DNA from: JAVVFH01 sp032250585
GTDB lineage: Bacteria > Pseudomonadota > Gammaproteobacteria > Xanthomonadales > SZUA-36
DNA length: 7,925 bases
Assembly (NCBI GenBank): GCA_032250585.1
Contig: JAVVFH010000161.1
Span: 1 to 7,925, forward strand
Reading direction: 5' to 3'
Part shown: piece after piece, positions 1 through 7,631 of the stretch
Position numbering within the stretch: position 1 is the stretch's first letter
Layout: each line of letters begins with the position of its first letter
Program-made: the position numbers and the translations under genes
The notes under the pieces: generated by a model
The model's input: only the letters and a program-made list of their open reading frames with translations
The model's database searches: none
Told to the model about the DNA's origin: nothing

Positions 1-1086
1 CTGGCGCTGATGGAGCACGAACCGGCCTGCGCCGCCGCCCGCTACCGGCTGGCAGATTACAGCGTGCAGATCGCCACACAGCCTTTCGAGCAGTCCAAAG
101 TCGACTACCCTGCGGGCTCGTGGATCGTTTCCGCGCCCGACGGACAAGCAGCCGCGGCACTCGACCAGGCGGTCGAAGGCCTGGCGCGGGAGCTGGCCCT
201 GGATTTCCGGTCGGTTCGCAGCATCCCGGACGTTGCGCGCCACGACGCCCAGCTGCCGAAACTCGGGCTGTGGGTGCCCTGGGCCGATACCGACATGATG
301 GGATGGATTCGCTACATACTGGATCGCCAGAAAATTCCCTATACGTATCTGCGCGACGAAGACCTGCGTTCAGGATCTTTGAAGGAAAAAGTCGACGTCA
401 TCGTCTACGGGCCGTTCTCGCGCCTGCAACTGGCCGCTCAGATTCACGGCATCGCGCCCACCGCAGGGCCGATGCCTTTTCGCGCCAGTAACGAGTTTCC
501 CAGCCTCGGCCAGCCTGTGGCATCCGACGACATCACCGGGGGCCCGGGCTACACGGGGCTGGCCGAACTGCAGCGTTTCGTCGAGTCCGGGGGGGTGCTG
601 CTGACACTGGGCACCGGCACGTCCCTCGCCCTGGAGGGCGGCCTGGTCCGGGGCGTCGCACGGGCCGATGCAGCGACGGTGTTTACGCCCGGCGTCGAAC
701 TGCGTGCCCGCTTCAACCGGCCCGAACACCCGATCGCCTACGGTTATGGCCCCGAAACCGCGGTTTTCCGGACCAACCTGCCGGTCTACGAAAAACCGCG
801 ACGCTGGCTGACGATGGCCTATTGCACCTCCTGCCTGGACGGGCCGGTCGACGAACGCCGCGTCGTGCTCAGCTGGGGCGGCGCGGAAGACCTGATCGTC
901 AGCGGTGGCATGCATGGCGAGGATGAACTGGCAGGCAGGCCCGCCATACTGGATACGCCATCCGGCGAAGGCCACATCGTCAGTTACAACTTCAACGGCA
1001 TTCACCGCGACATGAACCGCGGGGACTTCCGCCTGGTCTGGAACGCGATCATCAATTGGAACGCACTGCCCCGGCCAGGCCGGTGA
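1..1086 (+). CDS. M14 family zinc carboxypeptidase-like protein, C-terminal part (5' end outside window)
   Basis: The frame is open from the first base (Leu-Ala-Leu before the first Met at position 10), so this is the 3' part of a longer gene. About 361 residues are visible. They match the C-terminal region of the large exported M14 metallopeptidases of about 800-1000 residues. Recognisable landmarks, numbered from the Met at position 10, are YPAGSWIV near 33-40, PKLGLWVPWADTDMMGWIRY near 83-102, a DVIVYGP strand near 129-135, GYTGLAELQRFVESGGVL near 180-197 and GDFRLVWNAIINWN near 338-351. The middle part resembles a glutamine-amidotransferase-like (class I) fold without obvious catalytic residues. 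The zinc ligands and catalytic Glu belong to the N-terminal domain and cannot be checked here. Family members are usually secreted or periplasmic, but the signal peptide is also outside the window. The gene ends in TGA 15 bp from the stop of the convergent tricorn-like gene. The family call is fairly firm; substrate and activity are unknown. Confidence 0.85.
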   Translation: MALMEHEPACAAARYRLADYSVQIATQPFEQSKVDYPAGSWIVSAPDGQAAAALDQAVEGLARELALDFRSVRSIPDVARHDAQLPKLGLWVPWADTDMMGWIRYILDRQKIPYTYLRDEDLRSGSLKEKVDVIVYGPFSRLQLAAQIHGIAPTAGPMPFRASNEFPSLGQPVASDDITGGPGYTGLAELQRFVESGGVLLTLGTGTSLALEGGLVRGVARADAATVFTPGVELRARFNRPEHPIAYGYGPETAVFRTNLPVYEKPRRWLTMAYCTSCLDGPVDERRVVLSWGGAEDLIVSGGMHGEDELAGRPAILDTPSGEGHIVSYNFNGIHRDMNRGDFRLVWNAIINWNALPRPGR

Positions 1087-1101
1087 CCTAACCCTCCCCA
1101 A

Positions 1102-4100
1102 TCACTCCAGCTTCACCGGCGGCGCCGGCTTGGGCGGAAAGACGGGCGGCTGCGCTTCGATGCGCTGCAGCACTTCACGGATGCCGCGGTCGAGCTGCGC
1201 GTCGCGGTCGCTGGCAGGGTCGTTTTCCACTTCGATGTCGGGTGTCACGCCCTTGCCTTCGATGATCCACTCACCGTTTTTACCACCCATGCCAAATTCC
1301 GGCACGAACACCTCACCGCCGTCGAGCAGCGGCCCGCGGTTGGTAATGCCGACCACGCCGCCCCAGCTGCGCTTGCCGATCAGCGGCCCGAGACCCGCCT
1401 CGCGAAAGAAATACGGAAAAATATCCCCATCCGAAGCGGAGTCCTCGCTGATCAGCGCGGCCATCGGCCCGTTGAACGAGGTCTGCGGGTAGGCTTCCGT
1501 CCAGCTCGAATGGGCCTGGTAACCAAAGCCCAGCGGACGCTGCATCAGGCGGCGTAAAATCATCTGCGACACGTTGCCGCCACCGTTGCTGCGCACGTCC
1601 ACCACCAGTCCCTGCTTGCGGATTTGCGGGTAGAACCACTTGATGAATTCATAGATACCCCCAGGGCCCATATCGGGTATGTGCAGATAGCCGACGCGCC
1701 CGCCGGTCTGCGCGCTGACGTAATCGCGGTTTTGCTGCACCCACTCCAGATAGGCAAGACCGGCCTCGTTGTCGATGGCGTCCACCAGCACCCGGCGGGC
1801 GCCCCCCTCGCGCGGCCGCGGGTTCACGGTCAGTTCCACCGGCATCTGTCCGCGGTCGGTCAGCAGTTCGTAGGGATTGTCGGACAAAGTCAGCGAGCGC
1901 CCGTCGATGGCCAGGACATAATCGCCGACGTTCACATCCACCCCGACTTCGGTCAGCGGCGAGCGGTACTTCGGCTCCGCGTTATGCCCGGGGTAGATGT
2001 GCGCAATCCGGTAGCGGCCGGCTTTATCATCCGCTTCAAAACGGGCGCCCAGCAGCGCCGCCGACGAGCGTTTGGGCGCCTGCAGATCGCCGCCGGACAC
2101 ATAGGCGTGGCCGACGTTCAGTTCGGCGACCATCTCGCCGATCAGCGTGTTGAGGTCTTCACGCGTGGACAGGGCGGCCAGCAGCGGCCGGTAGCGCGCG
2201 CGCAGCGCCTCCCAGTCGTAGCCGTGCATGTTCCTGACATAGAAATAATCGCGGAAGCGGCGCCAGACTTCATCGAACATCACCTGCCACTCGACCATTG
2301 GTGCCCGGTAGACCACCAGGTTGGCGAGATTCACTTGCCTGGGCTCGTCCGGTTTTTTCAGCTCGATGCGGTGAAAATCGCCGTTGCGGCGCACGATGAC
2401 GTACTGACCGTCAGAAGATGGAACCAGGCCCTGGACGTCGGTGGCCAACTCGCTGGTTTCGCGGCTTTCGAAATCGAGGCTGTGCAGCAACGTCTTGCGG
2501 TCGGGTTCCCGGCCGTAGTAGAACGGACTGCCGCTGAGGTACAACAGGCGATCAGCCAGTGGCAGCACGCCGAGCAGGTTGTCCGGCTCCACCGGCACGC
2601 GGATCAGGCGCCCGGACAGGCCCTCGGCGTCGACCACCACCGGCTCCACTTCGTCCTTGCCGCCCTCCTTTTTATCATCCTTTTCGCCGTTCTTTTCGTC
2701 ATCGGACGAGTCGTCCGCGCCGACTTCGTCGTTGCGCGGCCCGAACGGGTTGCCCGCTTGCGCGTTCAGGGCAAGGGCGAAAATACCGGTTTCCCGGTCG
2801 CCCACGTAATTCCACTCGAAAGCACCGATCTGCGGCGCGAATTCGCGGTTACCGAGGAAATACAGGTGCTTGCCGTCCGCGCCGAAGGCCGGGCTGTAGG
2901 CGTTGAAAACGCCGTCGGTGGCCTCGATCAGCCGCTCGCTGTCCCGCGACCACAGGCGCAGGGCACGGCTGCCGCTGTCGGTCTGCACGCTGAAGGCCAG
3001 CCACTGCGAATCCGGCGCCCAGCGGTAATCGCTGACGCTGCCGTACTCGCTGTCGAAAACGAGGTCGACGCCGCCATCGCGATCGACCACGAGGACCTTA
3101 CCGGTATGATCGTGGAAAGCGATGGCACTGCTGTCGGGCGACCACACCGGGCGGTAGAGACGGGCGGCCTCGATGTCCGTCAGCAAACGTGCCTCGCCGC
3201 CGTCCTGATCGACCAGGTACAACTGTTCCTCGCCACTGCGATCGCTGACGAAGACCACTTCGCGGCCATCCGGCGACCAGGCGGCCTCTCGGTCGTGCGC
3301 GTCGCCCCGCCGGGTCAGGTTGCGCGTGACGCCGTGCTCGACCGGCACGCTGAACACGTCGCCGCGAGCGGTGACCAACAGGCGTTCGCCGCCGGGCGAG
3401 ACGTCGAAATCCTCCACCTGGCTCTTGACTTCAATGCGCCGGGCGATGCGCCGGACTTCGTCGTCCGGGACGCGCACATTGAGCAAGCGATTGCTGTCCG
3501 CCTGCGCGTCGTAAAGCCCTATGCGACCCTGCACCTCGTAGACGATGCGCGAGCGGCCGTCGCCGCTGGCCCACTTGACGTCCCACTCGCCGTGGTCGGT
3601 GACCCGGCGCCACGCGCCGCCCTCTTCCAGGGCATAGAGGTTCAAGGTACCGTCGCGGTCGGAAACAAAATGGATACCGGCTTGCAGCCACACCGGGTCG
3701 CGTTCGGTGCGCACGTGATCGGTCAATTGACGGGCGCTGTCCGCGTCGAAATCGTAGATATAGAGATTCTGCGCCCAGCCGCCCTGGTAACGCTTCCAGG
3801 TACGGAAATCGCGGAACAACGGCGAATACAGAAGCTGCCGGCCGTCCGGCGAATAATCGCCGGAACCGGCGCGCGGCATCGGCAGCGGGCTGGGCAGCCC
3901 GCCCGCGGCCGGCACCTGGAACAGGCGGCGCTGCAGGGCCGAATGGCGCTGTGAGCGAAACAGGATGTGTCTCCCGTCCGGCGTCCAGGCATAGACCTGG
4001 TGATCGGTACCCCAGCGCGCCGGCAGCGGGCCCGCGGTGGGGTAGAAGGTCAGCTGCCGCGGCGCCCCGCCGGCCACGTCGATCAGGTAAACCTGCTCGT

Positions 4101-4350
4101 CGCCGCGGTACTGGCCCGTGAACGCGATCTGCGAGCCGTCGGGCGAGAAGCGAGGATAAAGCTCGAGCCCCGGATGCGAGGTCAGCCGGCGCGCCGGGGC
4201 GCTGTCGTCCAGCGGCGCCAGCCACAGGTCACCGGCGTAACTGAACACCACCTGGTCCCGATGCAGGTCCGGATAACGCAGCATGCGGGTACCGTCGGCC
4301 GGCAGTTGGCTGGTCGCGAAAAACGCGAGCAAAACAAAGATTCGCAACAT
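1102..4350 (-). CDS. Exported tricorn-like protease (S41 family, beta-propeller plus PDZ)
   Basis: This complete 1082-residue protein resembles the tricorn protease, which cuts oligopeptides released by larger proteases. The start at 4350 is preferred over the in-frame ATG at 4413: it has AGAGGA 8 nt upstream and begins a short signal peptide (MLR, hydrophobic IFVLLAFFATS, then QLPADG), so a periplasmic site is likely. Residues 25-310 hold a first beta-propeller with repeated SPDG/TPDG blades, and about 310-680 a second. A Lys/Asp/Glu-rich insert lies at 541-569. The C1 helical domain is near 685-760, a PDZ-like domain near 765-850, and the S41 core near 860-1065. Catalytic candidates are His748 (LNVGHAY), Ser973 (SASDG) and Glu1031 (EGKGVTPD), with Asp918 in DVRSNGGG. 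The archaeal Ser-His pair appears as Gly747-His748, as I recall for many bacterial members. It is convergent with the M14-like gene and divergent from the AhpD-like gene. Length fits the family, with no frameshift. The family is confident; the natural substrate is unknown. Confidence 0.93.
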   Translation of the reverse strand: MLRIFVLLAFFATSQLPADGTRMLRYPDLHRDQVVFSYAGDLWLAPLDDSAPARRLTSHPGLELYPRFSPDGSQIAFTGQYRGDEQVYLIDVAGGAPRQLTFYPTAGPLPARWGTDHQVYAWTPDGRHILFRSQRHSALQRRLFQVPAAGGLPSPLPMPRAGSGDYSPDGRQLLYSPLFRDFRTWKRYQGGWAQNLYIYDFDADSARQLTDHVRTERDPVWLQAGIHFVSDRDGTLNLYALEEGGAWRRVTDHGEWDVKWASGDGRSRIVYEVQGRIGLYDAQADSNRLLNVRVPDDEVRRIARRIEVKSQVEDFDVSPGGERLLVTARGDVFSVPVEHGVTRNLTRRGDAHDREAAWSPDGREVVFVSDRSGEEQLYLVDQDGGEARLLTDIEAARLYRPVWSPDSSAIAFHDHTGKVLVVDRDGGVDLVFDSEYGSVSDYRWAPDSQWLAFSVQTDSGSRALRLWSRDSERLIEATDGVFNAYSPAFGADGKHLYFLGNREFAPQIGAFEWNYVGDRETGIFALALNAQAGNPFGPRNDEVGADDSSDDEKNGEKDDKKEGGKDEVEPVVVDAEGLSGRLIRVPVEPDNLLGVLPLADRLLYLSGSPFYYGREPDRKTLLHSLDFESRETSELATDVQGLVPSSDGQYVIVRRNGDFHRIELKKPDEPRQVNLANLVVYRAPMVEWQVMFDEVWRRFRDYFYVRNMHGYDWEALRARYRPLLAALSTREDLNTLIGEMVAELNVGHAYVSGGDLQAPKRSSAALLGARFEADDKAGRYRIAHIYPGHNAEPKYRSPLTEVGVDVNVGDYVLAIDGRSLTLSDNPYELLTDRGQMPVELTVNPRPREGGARRVLVDAIDNEAGLAYLEWVQQNRDYVSAQTGGRVGYLHIPDMGPGGIYEFIKWFYPQIRKQGLVVDVRSNGGGNVSQMILRRLMQRPLGFGYQAHSSWTEAYPQTSFNGPMAALISEDSASDGDIFPYFFREAGLGPLIGKRSWGGVVGITNRGPLLDGGEVFVPEFGMGGKNGEWIIEGKGVTPDIEVENDPASDRDAQLDRGIREVLQRIEAQPPVFPPKPAPPVKLE

Positions 4351-4358
4351 CGTCACTG

Positions 4359-4364
4359 TCCTCT
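4359..4364 (-). promoter_or_regulatory. Ribosome binding site of the tricorn-like protease gene
   Basis: Read on the minus strand this is AGAGGA, 8 nt before the ATG at 4350. It decides the start against an in-frame ATG 63 bases further upstream, which would place 21 mostly polar residues before the signal peptide. I found no convincing sigma-70 promoter for this gene; a TTGACG sits on the minus strand near 4410 but has no good -10 box at the right distance. Confidence 0.7.
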
Positions 4365-4501
4365 TTTCCCGTGTTCTGAAACCTGGCCGAACGTGGGCCA
4401 CACAAGGCGTCAAGCCATTTTGAAAAGGATATCATCGTTTGTGCCGGGAATGCCGGAGCTCGCGCAGGGCCGAAACAAGTCGTGCAGCCACTCACAAGGA
4501 C

Positions 4502-4529
4502 TTGGCGCCGGCATTTGAAGTGCTAAGAT
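4502..4529 (+). promoter_or_regulatory. Possible sigma-70 promoter of the AhpD-like gene
   Basis: TTGGCG at 4502-4507 could be the -35 box and TAAGAT at 4524-4529 the -10 box, 16 nt apart. Each matches its consensus at four of six bases. The -10 is preceded by TGC, an extended -10 motif. Transcription would start near 4536 and give a leader of about 25 nt. An alternative, TTGAAG at 4515 with a poor -10 17 nt downstream, fits less well. This is pattern matching only. Confidence 0.4.
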
Positions 4530-4549
4530 GTGCGCCTTTAACAATCGCC

Positions 4550-4554
4550 CGGAG
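4550..4554 (+). promoter_or_regulatory. Ribosome binding site of the AhpD-like gene
   Basis: CGGAG lies 6 nt before the ATG at 4561. It sets the start there rather than at the in-frame ATG at 4528, which overlaps the promoter candidate and has no Shine-Dalgarno sequence before it. Confidence 0.7.
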
Positions 4555-4560
4555 TACATT

Positions 4561-5187
4561 ATGACGCGAGTCAAATTGATCAAGCCCGACACCGTTGACG
4601 ATCCCGTGATTCAGCAGATATTCGACTGGGTGACGGAACTGGAAGGCGCGGTGCCCAACCATTTTTACGTGGAAATGAATTTCCCCGAACTGCTCAAGGC
4701 CAAGCTGGGCACCAGCCGGGTGCTATGGGAAATGGGCGAACTGACCATGGAGGAAATTCAGCACGTGGGAATACTGGTGTCCCGGGACAACGGCTGCCCG
4801 TATTGTACGGCCGCGTTCTGCACCGTTCTCAACTACGGCCTCGACACCGCCGAGGACTACGTGCAGCAATTGATCGCCGAGGGCAGTGCGGCGGTCGGCG
4901 AGCAGCGCCTGAGAACGATTCTGGATTTCGCCGTCAAGGTGAACAGTGATGCCCGGTCCATTACCGACGCGGACGTCGAGAGCTTGCGCGACGCCGGGCT
5001 GACCGACAAAGGTGTCGTGCAACTGATCCACCTGACCTCGGATTTCGCCAGTTACAACCGCCTCAACCTGGCGCTCGACACCGAATACGACTATCGGGAT
5101 CTGTGGCGCGCACAGCTGAAGAACTTCAATGATGCCTCCGTGCCGGACGACGCCGGGGAGACGGGTGGAGAGCCAGATCGCGGCTGA
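4561..5187 (+). CDS. Carboxymuconolactone decarboxylase/AhpD-like protein with altered relay residues
   Basis: This 208-residue, mainly helical protein has no signal peptide or membrane segment, so it is probably cytoplasmic. It resembles the carboxymuconolactone decarboxylase/AhpD superfamily, whose thiol members reduce peroxides or other partners through a CxxC pair. The signature region is NGCPYCTAAFC, residues 77-87, with Cys79 and Cys82 as the redox pair. In AhpD the motif is Glu, then 12 residues later Cys-x-x-Cys, then three residues and His. Here the Glu position is Gln67 and the His position is Phe86, followed directly by an extra Cys87. The rest of the fold looks intact: an N-terminal VPNHF segment at 31-35, and helices near 110-128 and 150-170. 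The Asp/Glu/Gly-rich tail from about 193 looks unstructured, and its last codons and stop lie inside a REP-like repeat. It is divergent from the tricorn-like gene and convergent with the molybdenum hydroxylase, with no visible partner gene. The superfamily call is good; whether it is a peroxidase, another thiol reductase or has lost catalysis is open. Confidence 0.82.
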   Translation: MTRVKLIKPDTVDDPVIQQIFDWVTELEGAVPNHFYVEMNFPELLKAKLGTSRVLWEMGELTMEEIQHVGILVSRDNGCPYCTAAFCTVLNYGLDTAEDYVQQLIAEGSAAVGEQRLRTILDFAVKVNSDARSITDADVESLRDAGLTDKGVVQLIHLTSDFASYNRLNLALDTEYDYRDLWRAQLKNFNDASVPDDAGETGGEPDRG

Positions 5188-5250
5188 AGCCGCTCCCACT
5201 GGTTACTCGAAGCGCCTGGTTTTTTTGTGGGAGCGGCTTCAGCCGCGATC
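5176..5250. repeat. Inverted pair of REP-like palindromic units (BIME-like)
   Basis: Two 24-bp arms, 5176-5199 and 5227-5250, are perfect reverse complements separated by a 27-nt loop that carries a run of seven T (5220-5226). Each arm also contains its own small palindrome, GCGGCT-TC-AGCCGC (or its complement). This nested structure is typical of REP sequences arranged as head-to-head pairs, and the unit resembles REPs known in pseudomonads and xanthomonads, which are mobilised by RAYT transposases. No RAYT gene is in the window. The pair lies between two convergent genes, a common place for such elements. The T run is in the loop rather than after the stem, so this is not a classical Rho-independent terminator, although the large hairpin could slow or stop transcription from both sides. 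The stop codon of the AhpD-like gene (5185-5187) is inside the first arm. Confidence 0.85.
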
Positions 5251-5282
5251 GGGCTGTGGTCCGGCACCCGGACGCAGCCTCT

Positions 5283-7610
5283 TCAGAGCTTACCCAGCGC
5301 GTCGAGTATTTTCTCCGGCGTGATCGGCAAATCCCGGATTCGCACGCCGATCGCATTGTAGATGGCGTTTGCAATCGCCGGCGCCGGCACCGAAACGCAG
5401 GGCTCCGACAGGCTCTTGGCCCCGAAAGGACCACTGGGTTCGTCGGATTCGATGAATATGCTCTCGATGCTGCGCGGCATTTCAACTGCCGTGGGCATCT
5501 TGTAATCCAGGAAATCGCCCGTCAGGCAAGCACCCGATTCGGCCTCGAACTGGATTTTTTCCGTCAGCGCGAAACCCATGCCCTGTTGAAATCCGCCTTC
5601 GACCTGCCCCTGGGCCGACAGAGGGTGAATGAGTTTGCCGATGTCATGGGCGAACACCACACGCAGCACTTCGACCTCGCCGGTTTCGGTATCCACCTCC
5701 ACTTCGACGAATTCCACCGAGGAGGGTGACGGATTGGTCGGCGGCGCCATGCTGGAAACGCCCATGATCGTGCCCTTCTCCGCAAGCGTCGTCGGTTGTG
5801 GGCCCTGCTCGGTCATCACGATGAAAGGGCCCTCGGCCCGTTCGATGATTTGCACGTAGGACAGTTTGCGGTCCGAGTTCTTGACGAACACGTGTGCATC
5901 GCGGATTTCCAGGTTCTCCTCATCCTCTCCCAATATGTGCGAGGCAACCATGAGCAAGCGCTTCTTGACGTTCGCGGCGGCCGCTTTCACTGCCGTGCCG
6001 GCCGAGTAGGTAACGCGGCTCGCGTGGCTGGGGGCATCGAAGGGCACGGTCTCGGTGTCGGCGTAGGTCACGCGCACCTGCTCGGCGCTCAGACCCAACT
6101 CCTCGGCCACAATCTGCACCAGGGCAGTGATTTGGCCGGAACCCATGTCGATGGTGCCGTTGGCCAGGTTGGCCGTGCCGTCGGCATTCATCGTTATGAT
6201 CGCGCCGCTGTGCTCGTAGATATCGGGAAAGCCGACACAGCCGCTAACCCACACGGGCTGGCAACCGAAGCCGATGCCGCGTTTTTTCGTGCCCTCGCCG
6301 CTGCCCGCCGGAGTCCGCTGCGACCAGCCGATGCGCTCGGCCGCCTGGCGCAGGCAATCCTCGAAGCGATAGGTCGACAGCGTCCACTCCGGATTGAAAG
6401 GATGCGGGCCGCCCTCTTTGTGGGCGTTCTGCAAACGAAACTCGATCGGATCGAAGCCCAGCGTCTCACAGATCTCATCGATCTGAGTTTCGACCGGAAA
6501 GGAACCCTGCGGTGAACCATAACCGCGATAACCGCCGCCGATCATGTTGTTGGTGTAGACGGTGCGCCCTTCCCATTTCTGGTTGGGACAGTTGTAGGTC
6601 AGCAGGATGCCGAACATGCCGTGCACCATCAGGACTTCCGCCCCGTGCGTGGCGTGGGCACCGCAATCGAGCGTACTGCGCGCGTAGCGGGCGGTGAATG
6701 TTCCGTCCGCCCTGACGCCGGTTTTCAGGTACACCTCGATCGGATTCCGCGTGGTGGTGATGAAGTCCTCGTAACGGGTCTGTTCCATGCGCACCGGCTT
6801 GCCGGTTTTCAGGCTCAGCAGGGCGGCGACCGGCTCGATGTAGCCGATGTCGAGCTTGCCGCCGAAGCCGCCACCGATATACGGCGGTTTGATGACGCGG
6901 ACCTTGCTCACCGGCATCTCGAGAACGAAAGCGAGCTTCTCCCGCAGCCCGAACATGGTCTGCATCGAAGAATGCACCGTCAACCGCCCATCAGGCTCAC
7001 TCTCGACCACGCACACGCGCGGTTCCATGTAACAGGTGTGCACCCGCTGGGTCTGATAGGTGCCTTCAAAGATGTGATCGGCTTCCTCGAAACCCGCCTC
7101 GAGATCACCGAACTCGAACACGGCTTGCTTGGCGATGTTGTTTTCTGCTTTTTCATGCAGCCGCGGCGCGCCCTCGCGCATGGCGGCCTCCGGCTCGAAC
7201 ACGGGCTCGAGGCTCTCGTATTCCACCTCTATGAGTTCCAGCGCCTGTTCGGCGATTTCTGCATTGATCGCCGCCACCGCCGCCACGGGTTGCCCCGCAT
7301 AGCGCACGGTATCGCTCATGACCATCATGTCCTGCACCATGCTGGACGCCAAAGTCGGCACGAAATAGACCGGACAGAACTTTACCTGCGGGACATCGGC
7401 GGGCAGCAGGACGGCTTTCACACCGGGCAGCCGTTCCGCCCGCGAAGCATCGATTTTGACGATGCGCGCATGCGGGTACGGGCTGCGCAGCAGCTTCGCA
7501 TGCAGCATTCCCGGCAAGGATATATTGACCGGAAAGCCCCTGCCGCCAAGCACCTTTTCGAGCGCGTCGGGGCGGATCACACTCTGGCCCACTACCGTCG
7601 TTTTCGTCAT
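5283..7610 (-). CDS. Xanthine dehydrogenase-family molybdopterin-binding subunit
   Basis: This 775-residue protein is the large subunit of a molybdenum hydroxylase, which inserts oxygen from water into an aromatic heterocycle, aldehyde or similar substrate. Its length fits the separate-subunit form of the family. The N-terminal a/b hammerhead domain includes LLRSPYPHARIVKID (40-54). Molybdopterin-binding landmarks follow: GGGFGGK (246-252), GGGYRGYGSPQG (358-369) with Arg362, DMGSGQ (488-493), GQVEGGFQQGMG (668-679), and GAKSLSEP (730-737) with Glu736 at the place of the conserved catalytic Glu. There is no twin-arginine signal, so the enzyme is probably cytoplasmic. The CoxL signature AYxCSFR is absent, which argues against a form I CO dehydrogenase. 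The start has AGGAG 9 nt upstream. The [2Fe-2S] subunit ends 21 bp upstream on the same strand, so the two are co-transcribed. Less usual details are MEPR (195-198), where many members have MEPH, and SLSEP in place of the common GVGEP. The family is certain; I could not assign xanthine, 4-hydroxybenzoyl-CoA, nicotinate or another substrate. Confidence 0.95.
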   Translation of the reverse strand: MTKTTVVGQSVIRPDALEKVLGGRGFPVNISLPGMLHAKLLRSPYPHARIVKIDASRAERLPGVKAVLLPADVPQVKFCPVYFVPTLASSMVQDMMVMSDTVRYAGQPVAAVAAINAEIAEQALELIEVEYESLEPVFEPEAAMREGAPRLHEKAENNIAKQAVFEFGDLEAGFEEADHIFEGTYQTQRVHTCYMEPRVCVVESEPDGRLTVHSSMQTMFGLREKLAFVLEMPVSKVRVIKPPYIGGGFGGKLDIGYIEPVAALLSLKTGKPVRMEQTRYEDFITTTRNPIEVYLKTGVRADGTFTARYARSTLDCGAHATHGAEVLMVHGMFGILLTYNCPNQKWEGRTVYTNNMIGGGYRGYGSPQGSFPVETQIDEICETLGFDPIEFRLQNAHKEGGPHPFNPEWTLSTYRFEDCLRQAAERIGWSQRTPAGSGEGTKKRGIGFGCQPVWVSGCVGFPDIYEHSGAIITMNADGTANLANGTIDMGSGQITALVQIVAEELGLSAEQVRVTYADTETVPFDAPSHASRVTYSAGTAVKAAAANVKKRLLMVASHILGEDEENLEIRDAHVFVKNSDRKLSYVQIIERAEGPFIVMTEQGPQPTTLAEKGTIMGVSSMAPPTNPSPSSVEFVEVEVDTETGEVEVLRVVFAHDIGKLIHPLSAQGQVEGGFQQGMGFALTEKIQFEAESGACLTGDFLDYKMPTAVEMPRSIESIFIESDEPSGPFGAKSLSEPCVSVPAPAIANAIYNAIGVRIRDLPITPEKILDALGKL

Positions 7611-7619
7611 CCTGTCATT

Positions 7620-7624
7620 CTCCT
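7620..7624 (-). promoter_or_regulatory. Ribosome binding site of the molybdopterin subunit gene
   Basis: On the minus strand this reads AGGAG, 9 nt before the ATG at 7610. It sits in the 21-bp gap after the stop of the [2Fe-2S] subunit, which supports translation of the two genes from one message. Confidence 0.7.
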
Positions 7625-7631
7625 GCGCGTT

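Noticed and set aside
370..1101. 243-codon open frame on the minus strand across the M14-like gene
   Set aside because: It is a shadow of the plus-strand gene, whose sequence matches a known family along its length.
1114..1130. Small hairpin CCGGC-GGC-GCCGG near the convergent stops, as a terminator
   Set aside because: The stem is only 5 bp, lies inside the tricorn-like coding region and has no T run after it.
1624..3954. 776-codon open frame on the plus strand, antisense to the tricorn-like gene
   Set aside because: It is codon-aligned with the real gene on the other strand, which in GC-rich DNA stays open by chance. Its translation is rich in Ala, Val, Arg, Gln and His with no recognisable domain, and the minus-strand protein is a clear full-length family member.
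4350..4413. Longer start of the tricorn-like gene at 4413
   Set aside because: It would put 21 polar residues before a clear signal peptide, and the AGAGGA site matches the ATG at 4350.
4449..4515. 8-bp inverted repeat AATGCCGG / CCGGCATT, 51 bp apart, in the divergent intergenic region
   Set aside because: One 8-bp match in about 200 bp of GC-rich DNA is within chance, and the spacing is too long for a usual operator, although the second half lies inside the promoter candidate.
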